This document shows, piece after piece, positions 1-8,139 of a stretch of 64,000 bases of DNA. Positions within the stretch are counted from its first letter, which is position 1; each line of letters starts with the position of its first letter. The translations under genes and the position numbers were made by a program. Source of the DNA: a virus. Under the pieces are notes generated by a model that did no database searches, was not told where the DNA came from, and was given only the letters and a program-made list of their open reading frames with translations. The stretch is from IMG/VR virus record IMGVR_UViG_3300021479_000006, positions 1-64,000 of that record; one strand, 5' to 3'.

Positions 1-404
1 TTATCTAAATTTACAATATTGTATAAGGCCGTAATTACTTTAGTCCTCCATTCAAATACTGCTTGCTGAGAGATGGATAAATCTCTGTTTAGTTCTCTTA
101 TCGTAGGAAATTTCTTACCGTTAATCATTAAGTCTAACATCTCTTCAAATTTCTCTAATTTCTTTATACCAGATAGTATCGTCTTTGATTTGTAAGTAAA
201 TGTTTTATTTGTAGTCTTACACTTATATTTTTGTATGTCTTTATAGCTTCCTTGCTTTACAAAAAGATTCGATTTACAACATGGACATTCTGTTACCTCT
301 CGTGAAATGTTTTTAAAAAGAAGTGTTCTTAATTTATTGAGCAGATATTTTCTTTGCTCCGGTGTGAGCTCTCTGAGAAGTTTATCTAATGATCTTTTGT
401 CCAT
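1..404 (-). CDS. Transposase, IS1595/ISXO2-like, N-terminal part (cut by window edge)
   Basis: An open frame starts at ATG 404 and runs leftward off the window without a stop, giving at least 134 residues. It has a zinc-ribbon (CPCCKS near residue 42, KYKCKTTNKTF near residue 66), followed by a helix-turn-helix-like stretch (ELNRDLSISQQAVFEWRTK). This order, zinc ribbon then 'S-x-x-A-F-x-W-R-x-K', is typical of the N-terminus of IS1595/ISXO2-family transposases. The catalytic DDE part would lie outside the window, so I cannot say whether the element is intact. It borders an accessory region, which fits insertion or IS-mediated capture. Confidence 0.6.
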   Translation of the reverse strand, partial: MDKRSLDKLLRELTPEQRKYLLNKLRTLLFKNISREVTECPCCKSNLFVKQGSYKDIQKYKCKTTNKTFTYKSKTILSGIKKLEKFEEMLDLMINGKKFPTIRELNRDLSISQQAVFEWRTKVITALYNIVNLD

Positions 405-527
405 AAAAACTGATTTAATAAGGTTATATTAATAACGCTTTTTATCGGTTTTTATTGTATATTCACACTAAAACGTCAAAACGGCTAACAGAGCCACTCT
501 TATAAACATTCTTTAAACCTCTATCTT

Positions 528-537
528 TATATAAATA
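528..537 (+). promoter_or_regulatory. Orphan copy of the late-promoter-like box
   Basis: An exact TATATAAATA lies on the plus strand, identical to the boxes before the genes starting at 11292 and 43610. No plus-strand gene starts 17-21 nt downstream, unlike the other copies. Either it is chance in AT-rich DNA, or the accessory segment separated the promoter from its gene. Confidence 0.35.
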
Positions 538-677
538 GGGTGTCAGGACTTATTTCCTGGAAACAATTAAAATAACTAATTTTCAGTCGTTTTGTAATAT
601 ATACTTTATTTGACCAAAAATCACTTAATTATTTAACTATCAATCAATCAATTTAGTGGGTGTGTCTGGAACTTATT
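538..677. repeat. Imperfect direct repeat pair, possible decayed element ends
   Basis: GGGTGTCAGGACTTATT at 538-554 resembles GGGTGTGTCTGGAACTTATT at 658-677 (gapped match over about 17 positions). The pair lies just upstream of the transposase gene. They may be remnants of insertion-sequence termini, but the left end of the element is outside the window, so this stays weak. Confidence 0.25.
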
Positions 678-815
678 AGATAATGGTGAGGTATTATTTT
701 GAAATGAAGCCAAGATATTATCCCTAAAATATCGAAGAGCATTACGTTTATCTTCATAATGCTCCCAAATAGTATATATATCCTTCTCTTCATAAGATCG
801 TGGTATTTTTTTCAT
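648..815 (-). CDS. Small hypothetical protein (55 aa)
   Basis: A short frame starts at ATG 815, which overlaps the TAA of the upstream 815-1309 gene as TAATG. That arrangement suggests translational coupling and is the main support for this gene. The product is basic at its N-terminus (MKKIPRSYEEKDIYTIWEHY) with aromatic and charged residues, no membrane segment and no recognisable domain. It is the last gene of a four-gene minus-strand cluster. Its 3' end includes one copy of the GGGTGT-type repeat, so the C-terminus may have been altered by an insertion event. Confidence 0.5.
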   Translation of the reverse strand: MKKIPRSYEEKDIYTIWEHYEDKRNALRYFRDNILASFQNNTSPLSNKFQTHPLN

Positions 816-1309
816 TAGGTAATTTCTGTTATGATATTAAATAATGATTCAGATGTTATATCAAAGAGTTGTAGCTTAGGTGATCTCTTACCAAATTTCC
901 AGACACCCCATTCTTTCTGTAATATCATACAGTCAGCATGCAAGCCTACCATATCAACTTTTCCAAAAAATCCAACAACATAAGTAGCACGAGGTATTAA
1001 AGAAATTCTTTCTGTGCTAAATGTTATTTCTAATTTTTTAATTTTATATTTTCCAATGAATTCTTCTTCGAGCTCAATCTCTTGCTCATAAAAAAATAAA
1101 AGCTTTTTATCTTCGTATATTCTAAGAAGTTCCTTAATATCTTTGTATAGGGCTTCAACAGAGGTTATCCATTGATTTTTCCTATCAGAAGCTTCGGCTT
1201 TTTGTTTCTCTCCTTCTTCGTACTTCTTTTTTAAAAAATTTTCAAAATCATCAAAATATTTTGGCATTTCATCTAAATTTAGAAACGAGTTTATTTTTTC
1301 TGAAGACAT
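815..1309 (-). CDS. Hypothetical coiled-coil protein (164 aa)
   Basis: The N-terminal 70 residues are rich in E and K with heptad-like spacing (FENFLKKKYEEGEKQKAEAS), predicting a coiled coil. The C-terminal half looks like a beta-rich globular domain (YKIKKLEITFSTERISLIPR; VVGFFGKVDMVGLHADCMIL). I do not recognise the family. The ATG at 1309 overlaps the upstream gene by 41 bp; an alternative ATG at 1267 sits 1 nt after that gene's TGA and would give a 150-residue product. It belongs to the accessory cluster of unknown function at the left end. Confidence 0.6.
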   Translation of the reverse strand: MSSEKINSFLNLDEMPKYFDDFENFLKKKYEEGEKQKAEASDRKNQWITSVEALYKDIKELLRIYEDKKLLFFYEQEIELEEEFIGKYKIKKLEITFSTERISLIPRATYVVGFFGKVDMVGLHADCMILQKEWGVWKFGKRSPKLQLFDITSESLFNIITEIT

Positions 1310-1541
1310 ACCCTAATACTTTTAGGTATATATCTTGTCTAATTTTCTTGTTCAGCTGTTCGGTTAGGTATTGAATTTTATCTTCGAGCAACTTTATATT
1401 TTTCTCGTACAGTTCTCTTTCTTTCTCGTTAATATGGTTAACAATAATAATAATAATATTGCGATAAGAAATATCATAATAGAGATATTGAACCTTGATG
1501 CATTTGGAATAATAAGGAATGTCCCAGATTATTCTCGTCAT
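1269..1541 (-). CDS. Small protein with short hydrophobic segment and coiled coil (90 aa)
   Basis: An N-terminal stretch rich in I/Y (ISYRNIIIIIVNH, about residues 25-37) could be a short membrane anchor. A charged helix follows (EKERELYEKNIKLLEDKIQ), typical of a coiled coil. The IIIII run comes from an AAT/ATA repeat in the DNA, so part of the N-terminus may be low complexity rather than selected. The gene is co-directional with its neighbours and sits 27 nt after the upstream gene. Function unknown; the topology (anchor plus periplasmic helix) is also seen in spanin-like proteins, but nothing else supports that. Confidence 0.4.
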   Translation of the reverse strand: MTRIIWDIPYYSKCIKVQYLYYDISYRNIIIIIVNHINEKERELYEKNIKLLEDKIQYLTEQLNKKIRQDIYLKVLGYVFRKNKLVSKFR

Positions 1542-1568
1542 GAATATCTCATGGTAGGTAAGCCATAC

Positions 1569-1829
1569 TTAGTCATTGTGTGAAATATAATCCTTACAAT
1601 GCGTATTATAATTATGATTAGCAGCACGTAATTTAGCATAAGGGACTTTGAAATGTTCTTCATTTTGAAGTCCTTTCTCTTCTATATAGCTTATAGCGTC
1701 ACTACAAAAATACTCATAAGTTTGTAAAGCACCTCGTTGAATTTTTATATCACTTTTTAAACGAGAAACCTTACGACTCTCTCCAAATATCATTCGAAAA
1801 AATAAACCTATGTTAATCCAAGTTTTCAT
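1569..1829 (-). CDS. Small hypothetical protein (86 aa)
   Basis: First gene of the minus-strand cluster at the left end. It has a hydrophobic aromatic N-terminus (WINIGLFFRMIFG) followed by a basic and helical remainder (SRLKSDIKIQRGALQTYEYF) and a C-terminal H/N-rich tail. The N-terminus may associate with membrane. The ATG at 1829 follows a purine-rich stretch (AAAGAAAAGAAAGAAAT), which could help translation. No known domain. Confidence 0.5.
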   Translation of the reverse strand: MKTWINIGLFFRMIFGESRKVSRLKSDIKIQRGALQTYEYFCSDAISYIEEKGLQNEEHFKVPYAKLRAANHNYNTHCKDYISHND

Positions 1830-2052
1830 ATTTCTTTCTTTTCTTTATATAGCATGGGTTAAGAGCTCCATTAAACTATAATTTTATCAGCATTAAATAT
1901 CGTTTGAGTATGATTCTTATTTATTTCTAAAACAGTCATAAAATAATTTACATTACTATATACATAATGCTGCACACTTTTTACGATTTTTTGAGTGCTT
2001 TTCTATATTATTCGTTGAGAAAGTTTAATCAAACTCACAAGTACGTATTTAT

Positions 2053-2565
2053 ATGATGACAAAAAACTTAATAAACTCTCAAAGTTGTACAGGTAAGGAT
2101 AGTGCAGAATGTGTAATGAAATATCAAACAGCAACTATGAATGAAATGAAGAAATATCAAGACTTACAGTCAGATTATTTTCCATTTATTATTCAACTAA
2201 CTGCCTTATTAACTGAAAAAGGTAAATTGAAAGCATATAAAAGATTAGACAGAATGTTAATTGAAGGCGAAGAAATTGGAGATAAAAGATTATCGGCTCT
2301 TTACAAACAATTATTAATAATATGTGATGATTTTCGTAAACTTGTTCCAAAAGGTGAGAACAAAGCTTTTGATCCAATGACCCTCATTCCATCTGTTAAA
2401 GATATATATGATATTTATAGTGGAATAAGACAAACACAAATTGATAAAGCCGGCTCAATAGTTGATTTACTAAATACTTTACAATTAAGCTCCGTATCAG
2501 ACTTGTCAAGTGGAAATAGTAGTAGTAATAGCTCTTCCTCTAAATCAAAAAAATCATCAAAATAG
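2053..2565 (+). CDS. Hypothetical helical protein with Ser/Lys tail (170 aa)
   Basis: First gene of a three-gene plus-strand cassette (2053-3446) with 12 nt and 2 nt intergenic gaps. The body (about residues 20-140) is predicted helical (NEMKKYQDLQSDYFPFIIQL; DKRLSALYKQLLIICDDFRK). The last 25 residues are almost only S, N and K, a low-complexity tail. Two adjacent ATG codons occur at 2053 and 2056, either of which could start translation. I do not recognise a family. Its linkage to two PD-(D/E)XK-like genes in an accessory region next to a transposase suggests a defence or mobile cassette, which is inference only. Confidence 0.65.
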   Translation: MMTKNLINSQSCTGKDSAECVMKYQTATMNEMKKYQDLQSDYFPFIIQLTALLTEKGKLKAYKRLDRMLIEGEEIGDKRLSALYKQLLIICDDFRKLVPKGENKAFDPMTLIPSVKDIYDIYSGIRQTQIDKAGSIVDLLNTLQLSSVSDLSSGNSSSNSSSSKSKKSSK

Positions 2566-2577
2566 ATATTAAGTATT

Positions 2578-3060
2578 ATGAAAGGTGACTTTGGTGAAAG
2601 TGTTGCAAATACTCTTATTGGTATGTGGACTCAAAATGGGCAATTATTTGAAACAAAAGCTATTGGAGGGAAATGGCCTGTTATTGATATTTATGCAGAA
2701 GCAATATCTTCTAATGGCCAAAGGATATTTTGCTTCTTTCAGGTGAAATTAACAGAACTAGGATATACTAAAAGAGAGCATAAATTAAAAGTGCAAATTC
2801 ATAAAGATGATTTAAACAAATTAGCAAACTACAATGCTCCTACTTATTTAATTGGTGTAGATTATGACGAACAAAATCCAACTTCTTGTTCTGCATATAT
2901 AAAAGTGGTAAGGGGAAATTACCAAGTAGGATTAAGTAGTATAGAAACAACTAATGTTCTTAATGCAGCCAACATAATTATCTTAAAACACGAAGTTGAA
3001 TCCTATTGGGCAAATTTATCTCCTTTGATTAGTAAATCAACATATCAAACAAGTTTTTAA
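2578..3060 (+). CDS. DUF4365-like PD-(D/E)XK-fold protein (160 aa)
   Basis: The layout matches DUF4365-type nuclease-fold proteins. There is an early 'G-E' helix (DFGESVANTLIG), a beta strand carrying an acidic residue (WPVIDIYAEA, about residue 35-45), then a strand ending in Q-V-K (CFFQVKLTE, about residues 54-62). The D...QVK pair would be the metal-binding PD-(D/E)XK signature. At 160 residues it is a single-domain protein. It is followed 2 nt later by a second protein of similar design, and the two may form a heteromer. The substrate is unknown. Confidence 0.65.
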   Translation: MKGDFGESVANTLIGMWTQNGQLFETKAIGGKWPVIDIYAEAISSNGQRIFCFFQVKLTELGYTKREHKLKVQIHKDDLNKLANYNAPTYLIGVDYDEQNPTSCSAYIKVVRGNYQVGLSSIETTNVLNAANIIILKHEVESYWANLSPLISKSTYQTSF

Positions 3061-3062
3061 AG

Positions 3063-3446
3063 ATGAAAACAATAAAGCAATTTGGAATATGGATGGCAGA
3101 GGAAATAGCAAAAGTCTATTTGTTTGAAGCTAATTTTATTGAAATTATTGAACAAGATAATAAATTTGACTTTTTAATAATGGATAAACAGAATCGTAAA
3201 TCTATAATTGGAATTGACATAAAATCGTCTAAATATAAAGAAACTAAACTCTTGGAGATTTATAGTAAAAAAAGACAAGAATATACAGAGAACAAATTTC
3301 CAGTGATTATAATGTACATCAATTATATTGACAAGACTGGATTCTTTGAAGTGATAAATAAGCGGTTAACTAATAATTTAATCATTTTAAATACTACTAA
3401 TTTTAAAGCTGAAATAAAGAAATTAACTAGAAAAAAAAGTAAGTAA
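3063..3446 (+). CDS. Second PD-(D/E)XK-like protein (127 aa)
   Basis: This product has the same secondary-structure order as its upstream neighbour: an early helix with E (GIWMAEEIAKVYLF), a strand with an acidic residue (NKFDFLIMDK) and a strand with D-I-K-S-S (IGIDIKSSKY, about residues 49-58). The E...D...DIK set fits a PD-(D/E)XK-like fold, although it is short and the assignment is by motif only. The C-terminus is lysine-rich (KKLTRKKSK), suggesting nucleic-acid contact. It ends the three-gene cassette. No terminator is visible after it. Confidence 0.55.
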   Translation: MKTIKQFGIWMAEEIAKVYLFEANFIEIIEQDNKFDFLIMDKQNRKSIIGIDIKSSKYKETKLLEIYSKKRQEYTENKFPVIIMYINYIDKTGFFEVINKRLTNNLIILNTTNFKAEIKKLTRKKSK

Positions 3447-3466
3447 ATTCTACATCCAGATAAAAG

Positions 3467-3886
3467 CTATGATTTCTTCTTCTGCATAATAAATTTCAAA
3501 GCATCCTCAAAACTCATATTAATCTTCAATGGCTCTTCATAAATTCTACGCCACACTCTCAGATTTTAATAATATATGACGTAAATATAAGTATTGACTG
3601 TCTCTTTAATCATTTTTTCCTTGCCCTTGTAAAATCCTAAAAAATCACTCCAAACAACACTCATTTATATATTTTGTTATATTCACTTTTAGTTTTATAT
3701 TCGAATTTCTTACAAAGTTTTAGAATATGTACTCAATATAACTATTCTAATTCAAGAAAAAATCATGCACCAACTTATGAAGTAGAGCCAATACATTTAA
3801 CTTTAATTTTCAACTTTTGAATAATCATATAAATTACCATGAATTGTTTTTGCTTTTTTAATAAAAATTTCATTCTTGTCACTCAT
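3467..3886 (-). pseudogene. Decayed DUF723 / homing-endonuclease-associated gene
   Basis: This 3447-3930 interval holds no intact gene. On the minus strand ATG 3886 begins MSDKNEIFIKKAKTIHG, then NLYDYSKVEN and a stop at 3803. That is the characteristic opening 'F-x-x-K-A-x-x-x-H-G-x-x-Y-D-Y-S-K-V' of DUF723 repeats found in phage and homing-endonuclease-like proteins. Further down in shifted frames are fragments such as KLCKKFEYKTKSEYNKIYK and RIYEEPLKINMSFEDALKF. Multiple stops and frame changes indicate decay. The lower fragments may or may not belong to the same ancestral gene. Confidence 0.5.
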
Positions 3887-3902
3887 AAAGACTACCCTTT
3901 CA

Positions 3903-3912
3903 TATATACTAA
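3903..3912 (+). promoter_or_regulatory. Late-promoter-like box TATATACTAA
   Basis: It lies 18 nt before the ATG at 3931 of a virion gene. The same ten bases precede the virion gene at 31346. The spacing matches the other copies in the window. Confidence 0.6.
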
Positions 3913-3930
3913 AAATATATATATTTAAAG

Positions 3931-6780
3931 ATGTCCACTCCATTGTACATGCCCCTACGTTCAGGCATCAGCACATTTTGCTTTTCTGGTGCAGCTGAAG
4001 ACACAAGTGCTGTGAATCAAAATCCCAACTATAAAATGACTTTCAGTAAGTTTGTTGCTGGGAAAATGGACTTCACAAGAATGAAGATGAATCCTGTAAC
4101 AAATCATAACTTCAACACAGAGTCTACAAAAGTATATTCGAACGCTGAGATAGGAGATCTTCTAGTTGCTTCACTTCGTAATTACGTAGCCAACCAGGAA
4201 GTTACAATCAGGGAGTCTAAATTGAATTCAAATAATTATTTTTACAACCCAGACATTTTACAAAACACATCCGAAAGAATTTTTTGGAAATGGCTCCGAA
4301 AAACAGGAATAATAGAATTCGAGCCGGCTTTACCAAATGACGAATATGTAGATGGTTCCGATTTAGCTGTAGATGACACCTTACCTGATGATTATTTCAA
4401 AGAATATATTTGGAAAGAAAGAAGTCAAATTCAGTACTCAGTTAATTCAATAGTAGAAAATTCTAATGATACTACAACATATTTAGTATCATTAAACAGT
4501 TCATCAAATATTAAACCAGGTGATTTTATTATATTAACAAACCAATCACCAATAAATATAGGCTTTCTTGGTACAAAATATTTCGTAGTAACACAAATCA
4601 CAACATCTACACAACCAGGTGCAAAAAATGATGTTGTTATTATATCCAAGAAGCCTGTTGAAGTTGATTTAAACGGAAATCCTTTAATTTTCCCTAATCC
4701 GATATTTGTTCCTGATGATTTAGTTATAAATCAAACAAGTAATACTCCTACAACACTAATGCTTTATTATGAAAGAGTAATAAAATATATTGGTGAAGTT
4801 GCAGGTATAAACAGTATTCAAAAAGCAAATAGTTCTTATACACAGGTAGCAACATTTATTCCTGATCAGAATGGTGAAACTCCAGATATACTTTTTAGAA
4901 TTAAAGCAGATGCTAATTATAGCCCAGGTCTTTTTTATCCTATTCTTCCTAGTCAAGATCAACCCGAAATTATAGGTTCAGAAAACTATAATTCACCCCT
5001 AGTATCACAACCACAAAATTATCCAGGAGACCAATATGGATTTTTTGATTCAGAACAAAAATACCAAAATAGTGCTGGATATCAGGATAGAAGACGTGGA
5101 GATTATTATGGTATTACCGTAGCAGATCGTACAACAGCAAGGATTATAAACACACCTTATGTATATCCAGAATTCGATGGTTCTAATCTTGACGGTATAA
5201 CAATGGATTTTAACATTGACCACTTTTCAAAAATGAATCTTCCTAATAATAGATCAACAAATTTTGATGAATTTAGTGCAAAAGTATTTAATAATTTACC
5301 ACCAAAAGATTTTGATTTCAACTTTATACTTTGGTATTATGAAGTAGAAGATTTAACTAAAACACCTACTGTAACAACAATAGACTCTACAACTACAACG
5401 GTTACTACAGCAGACTCTACAGAAAGTATTACTTTAACAACTCAGACAAACACAACACCAATTAATCCAAACGGAACGAATTATAATCTTTACGCAATCA
5501 GTATATTAAGTGATGTTGATCCAACTACTTTCAATCTTCCTGTTGTAAGTAAACTTGTTACAAACGGTACACAAGATGGTACAGCATATGAGTATGGATT
5601 GGATCTAAACTTCTCAATAAGCTCTGATAACCCAACAGAACCTTTTGATCCATCAAAGACATATCAATTATTCGGTATGGATTTATATAATGAGTTAATG
5701 AAACAAATGATTATATCGAATGATTCATTTTCACAAGGTTTGGGTGTTATGACAACATTAGCTACGGAAGTAAATACTATAAAACAGTTAATTTATGGTC
5801 AGACAGATATCCGTGATATAAATTCAAAAATTCAAGCTCTTTATACTTTATTAAACGCATATAAAAGTTTGCAGATTAAAGATTCACCTTCCATTGTAGT
5901 ACAGTTGGATGAATCAACTACACCACCAAGTATTTTATTAAATTCGATAGATCCCAGATATGGTGATATTAAAAAACTACCGGTTACTACTCTGTATAAC
6001 GCTCAAACGAATCTTGTTCAAGATATACAGATCGTAATACCACAAGGTAAAGATATGCTTGTATCCATTATAAACGATGATCAAACCTCAACAACACTTG
6101 ATAGAAATTTGAACGTTGTAATCAGTGGCGATTTAGCTTTTAAACAATCTATACAGTTTTATATCTACCCAGAAAATGCAAACACATTTAAAAATATTAA
6201 TATTTCTATAAATACTGCTTTAGTAACAGGAATAGATCCACAAAAAGGATATCAACTTATTAGTAATCTTATTCTTCCAGTTGATCAAAATTTAAATACA
6301 AATCTTGCTGTTGAAGGTATACAAAAAAGATGGGCTAATATTACATATCCACAAATTTTAGCTTTATCTGTTAGTATACAAAAAATAAGTAATGCTTATT
6401 ATTTAAGAGTTGAAGTTGATGCTTTCATGGTTAAAGCCTTTAAGACTGGTGATGTAATTATGCTAGAGAATCTATTAGTTAAAGGTGTACAAAATACAGA
6501 CTTATCAGGACAGTATGTTATTGTTGGTGATATTACAGATAATAAAATAAATGTACTCCTTAACACAGCTCTTGTAACATCATTATATGAAACAGATCTT
6601 TCAACAACATCTCCTACATTAGTTGATAGACCTATTCCAGATGCTTATTTATTACAACCACCTTTAATAAAAGTACACAAAGGTTATAAAATAAATATTA
6701 CCTGTATTGATAGAACCACTACTACAATATCTGATAAGTATTTAATACAAATCGAAAATTTCCAAAAGTATGAGTTATAG
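3931..6780 (+). CDS. Large virion structural protein (949 aa)
   Basis: A 949-residue protein rich in S, T, N and beta-prone segments, with no signal peptide or catalytic motif. The N-terminal 120 residues (SEIGDLL-type helix, then NPDILQNTSERIFWKWLRKT) look like a globular attachment domain. The rest has Thr-rich linkers (residues 485-520, TTVTTADST) and repeated beta segments. It follows a late-promoter-like box and is the first of a run of virion-type genes. Length and composition suit a baseplate or tail structural protein of a T4-superfamily phage, but I cannot name the T4 counterpart. It overlaps the next gene by 11 bp. Confidence 0.7.
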   Translation: MSTPLYMPLRSGISTFCFSGAAEDTSAVNQNPNYKMTFSKFVAGKMDFTRMKMNPVTNHNFNTESTKVYSNAEIGDLLVASLRNYVANQEVTIRESKLNSNNYFYNPDILQNTSERIFWKWLRKTGIIEFEPALPNDEYVDGSDLAVDDTLPDDYFKEYIWKERSQIQYSVNSIVENSNDTTTYLVSLNSSSNIKPGDFIILTNQSPINIGFLGTKYFVVTQITTSTQPGAKNDVVIISKKPVEVDLNGNPLIFPNPIFVPDDLVINQTSNTPTTLMLYYERVIKYIGEVAGINSIQKANSSYTQVATFIPDQNGETPDILFRIKADANYSPGLFYPILPSQDQPEIIGSENYNSPLVSQPQNYPGDQYGFFDSEQKYQNSAGYQDRRRGDYYGITVADRTTARIINTPYVYPEFDGSNLDGITMDFNIDHFSKMNLPNNRSTNFDEFSAKVFNNLPPKDFDFNFILWYYEVEDLTKTPTVTTIDSTTTTVTTADSTESITLTTQTNTTPINPNGTNYNLYAISILSDVDPTTFNLPVVSKLVTNGTQDGTAYEYGLDLNFSISSDNPTEPFDPSKTYQLFGMDLYNELMKQMIISNDSFSQGLGVMTTLATEVNTIKQLIYGQTDIRDINSKIQALYTLLNAYKSLQIKDSPSIVVQLDESTTPPSILLNSIDPRYGDIKKLPVTTLYNAQTNLVQDIQIVIPQGKDMLVSIINDDQTSTTLDRNLNVVISGDLAFKQSIQFYIYPENANTFKNINISINTALVTGIDPQKGYQLISNLILPVDQNLNTNLAVEGIQKRWANITYPQILALSVSIQKISNAYYLRVEVDAFMVKAFKTGDVIMLENLLVKGVQNTDLSGQYVIVGDITDNKINVLLNTALVTSLYETDLSTTSPTLVDRPIPDAYLLQPPLIKVHKGYKINITCIDRTTTTISDKYLIQIENFQKYEL

Positions 6781-7453
6781 TTTCGATGAAGTTAAAGAGT
6801 GTGTTGAATTTGTATTAGATAGCAGTCAGGTTCAGGATCTTAAACCTGTATGGGAGAAAGCAAAAGATGATAATGGTTATAAATGGGTCTTAACCTTACA
6901 TCGTCTCACATGGGATAATGCTAATGTACTTTATACCAAAATTATTATTCGTACCGATGATAGTAAAAGTAAACTAATAGACAATAGATTTTCTTATTTG
7001 TATGAATTAAGTTGTTATTATAGAGAAGTTCAGTTTGAGAACCTGGAAGATTTTAAAGTAAAACTAGAAAGAATATTTAAAGACAATAAATTTGGTGTAA
7101 ACTTAAAAAGAATATCTGAATTCTTAGTTTCTCCGGCCATGACCCTTAATGAATGGTTTTATAAGAACAAAATAGATACTATTAGTGTCTTTGATTTCCA
7201 GTATCAACCAAAATTTCTTGTTCTACCTTGTAAAAAATTATCATTCGATTTTACATTAAATATAAACAACAAAGAAGATATATCTATTACCTTAAAAAGA
7301 AAGATTACAGAGACTGATAATTTAACAAAAGATGTTTACGAATATACTTTTAACAGACTTAATAAATTTGAAACCGTTGAACAGGAAAATTTATCTACTA
7401 TAGTAGAAACAGTAACAAGATATCTTAAAGATAATTATACTATAAATATATAA
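6770..7453 (+). CDS. Probable virion-associated protein (227 aa)
   Basis: The ATG lies inside the end of the 949-residue structural gene (11 bp overlap), so the two are probably co-translated and functionally linked. The product is mixed alpha/beta (FDEVKECVEFVLDSSQVQDL at the start; repeated strands such as KLSFDFTLNINNKEDISITL later). No transmembrane segment, signal peptide or catalytic motif is visible. The position between two structural genes suggests a small baseplate or tail component. The family is not recognised. Confidence 0.65.
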   Translation: MSYSFDEVKECVEFVLDSSQVQDLKPVWEKAKDDNGYKWVLTLHRLTWDNANVLYTKIIIRTDDSKSKLIDNRFSYLYELSCYYREVQFENLEDFKVKLERIFKDNKFGVNLKRISEFLVSPAMTLNEWFYKNKIDTISVFDFQYQPKFLVLPCKKLSFDFTLNINNKEDISITLKRKITETDNLTKDVYEYTFNRLNKFETVEQENLSTIVETVTRYLKDNYTINI

Positions 7454-7490
7454 TAATACTATATCATTATGGTGCACACTTTTTTGATGA

Positions 7491-7500
7491 TATATAAAAC
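7491..7500 (+). promoter_or_regulatory. Late-promoter-like box TATATAAAAC
   Basis: It lies 18 nt before the GTG at 7519, in the context GATGATATATAAAAC. Its spacing supports the GTG as the start. A TGCACACTTTTT motif lies about 10 nt upstream (7473). Confidence 0.55.
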
Positions 7501-7518
7501 AAATAAAACGTTGATTCT

Positions 7519-8139
7519 GTGATAAAAAGAGATGATTTTTTACTAAAACTAGCAAATTTAAATAACTCAGCTTATTTAGAAACTTTAATGTCTGATTTAG
7601 AAAATTTTGTTGATGCAGCATTAATTAATCAAATTAATATTACTCAATTTATAAATACTAATCCTTCAGGATATGATTCAACAAGTGGTGCTTACACAGA
7701 TGGTATAGTAGATCCATCTCAATACGACCCTACTTATGCAATTCATAGAAATCCTGATGTAACATCTGGTGATAGTCAAGCTGGAAAATCAGGAAACTAT
7801 ACCATATGGGTAGATGACTCAACGGATTTAATTTTAAATGGTAATCTTGTTAATACTACACCATGGCTCGATAAAACTTTAGATAATCCAATAAAAGGAG
7901 AATTCTCTATTCAGCTTCCAGCTAATACGAATAAAAATCTTGCTTTATTATTAGCACAAAAATATATGTCTACTGATATTGGTGTTGATGGTACACCTTC
8001 TGGTGGTTATTGGAGTTATGTAACTTATCCAATAGGCCCTGAATATGGGTCAACTTCTGGACTAGATTATGGTGATGCTGTACGTATAAAACAATCAGGA
8101 AATGATTTGTATATAATTTTTAGGTTATACCCGCTTTAA
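7519..8139 (+). CDS. Putative virion protein with STSG motifs (206 aa)
   Basis: The frame begins at GTG 7519; the first in-frame ATG is about 28 codons later. The GTG is preferred because a late-promoter-like box sits 18 nt upstream and because the codons between read as a plausible helix (LKLANLNNSAYLETLMSDLE). The product is rich in G, S, T, D and Y, with two STSG motifs (GYDSTSGAY; YGSTSGLDY) like those in the tail-fibre genes. Predicted beta-rich C-terminal half. Likely a small structural or fibre-associated protein. Its 3' end overlaps the opposing gene by 15 bp. Confidence 0.65.
   Translation: MIKRDDFLLKLANLNNSAYLETLMSDLENFVDAALINQINITQFINTNPSGYDSTSGAYTDGIVDPSQYDPTYAIHRNPDVTSGDSQAGKSGNYTIWVDDSTDLILNGNLVNTTPWLDKTLDNPIKGEFSIQLPANTNKNLALLLAQKYMSTDIGVDGTPSGGYWSYVTYPIGPEYGSTSGLDYGDAVRIKQSGNDLYIIFRLYPL

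Noticed and set aside
1371-1583. Plus-strand frame opposite the 90-residue gene
   Set aside because: Low-complexity (runs of N and I from an AAT repeat) and antisense to a more coherent minus-strand cluster.
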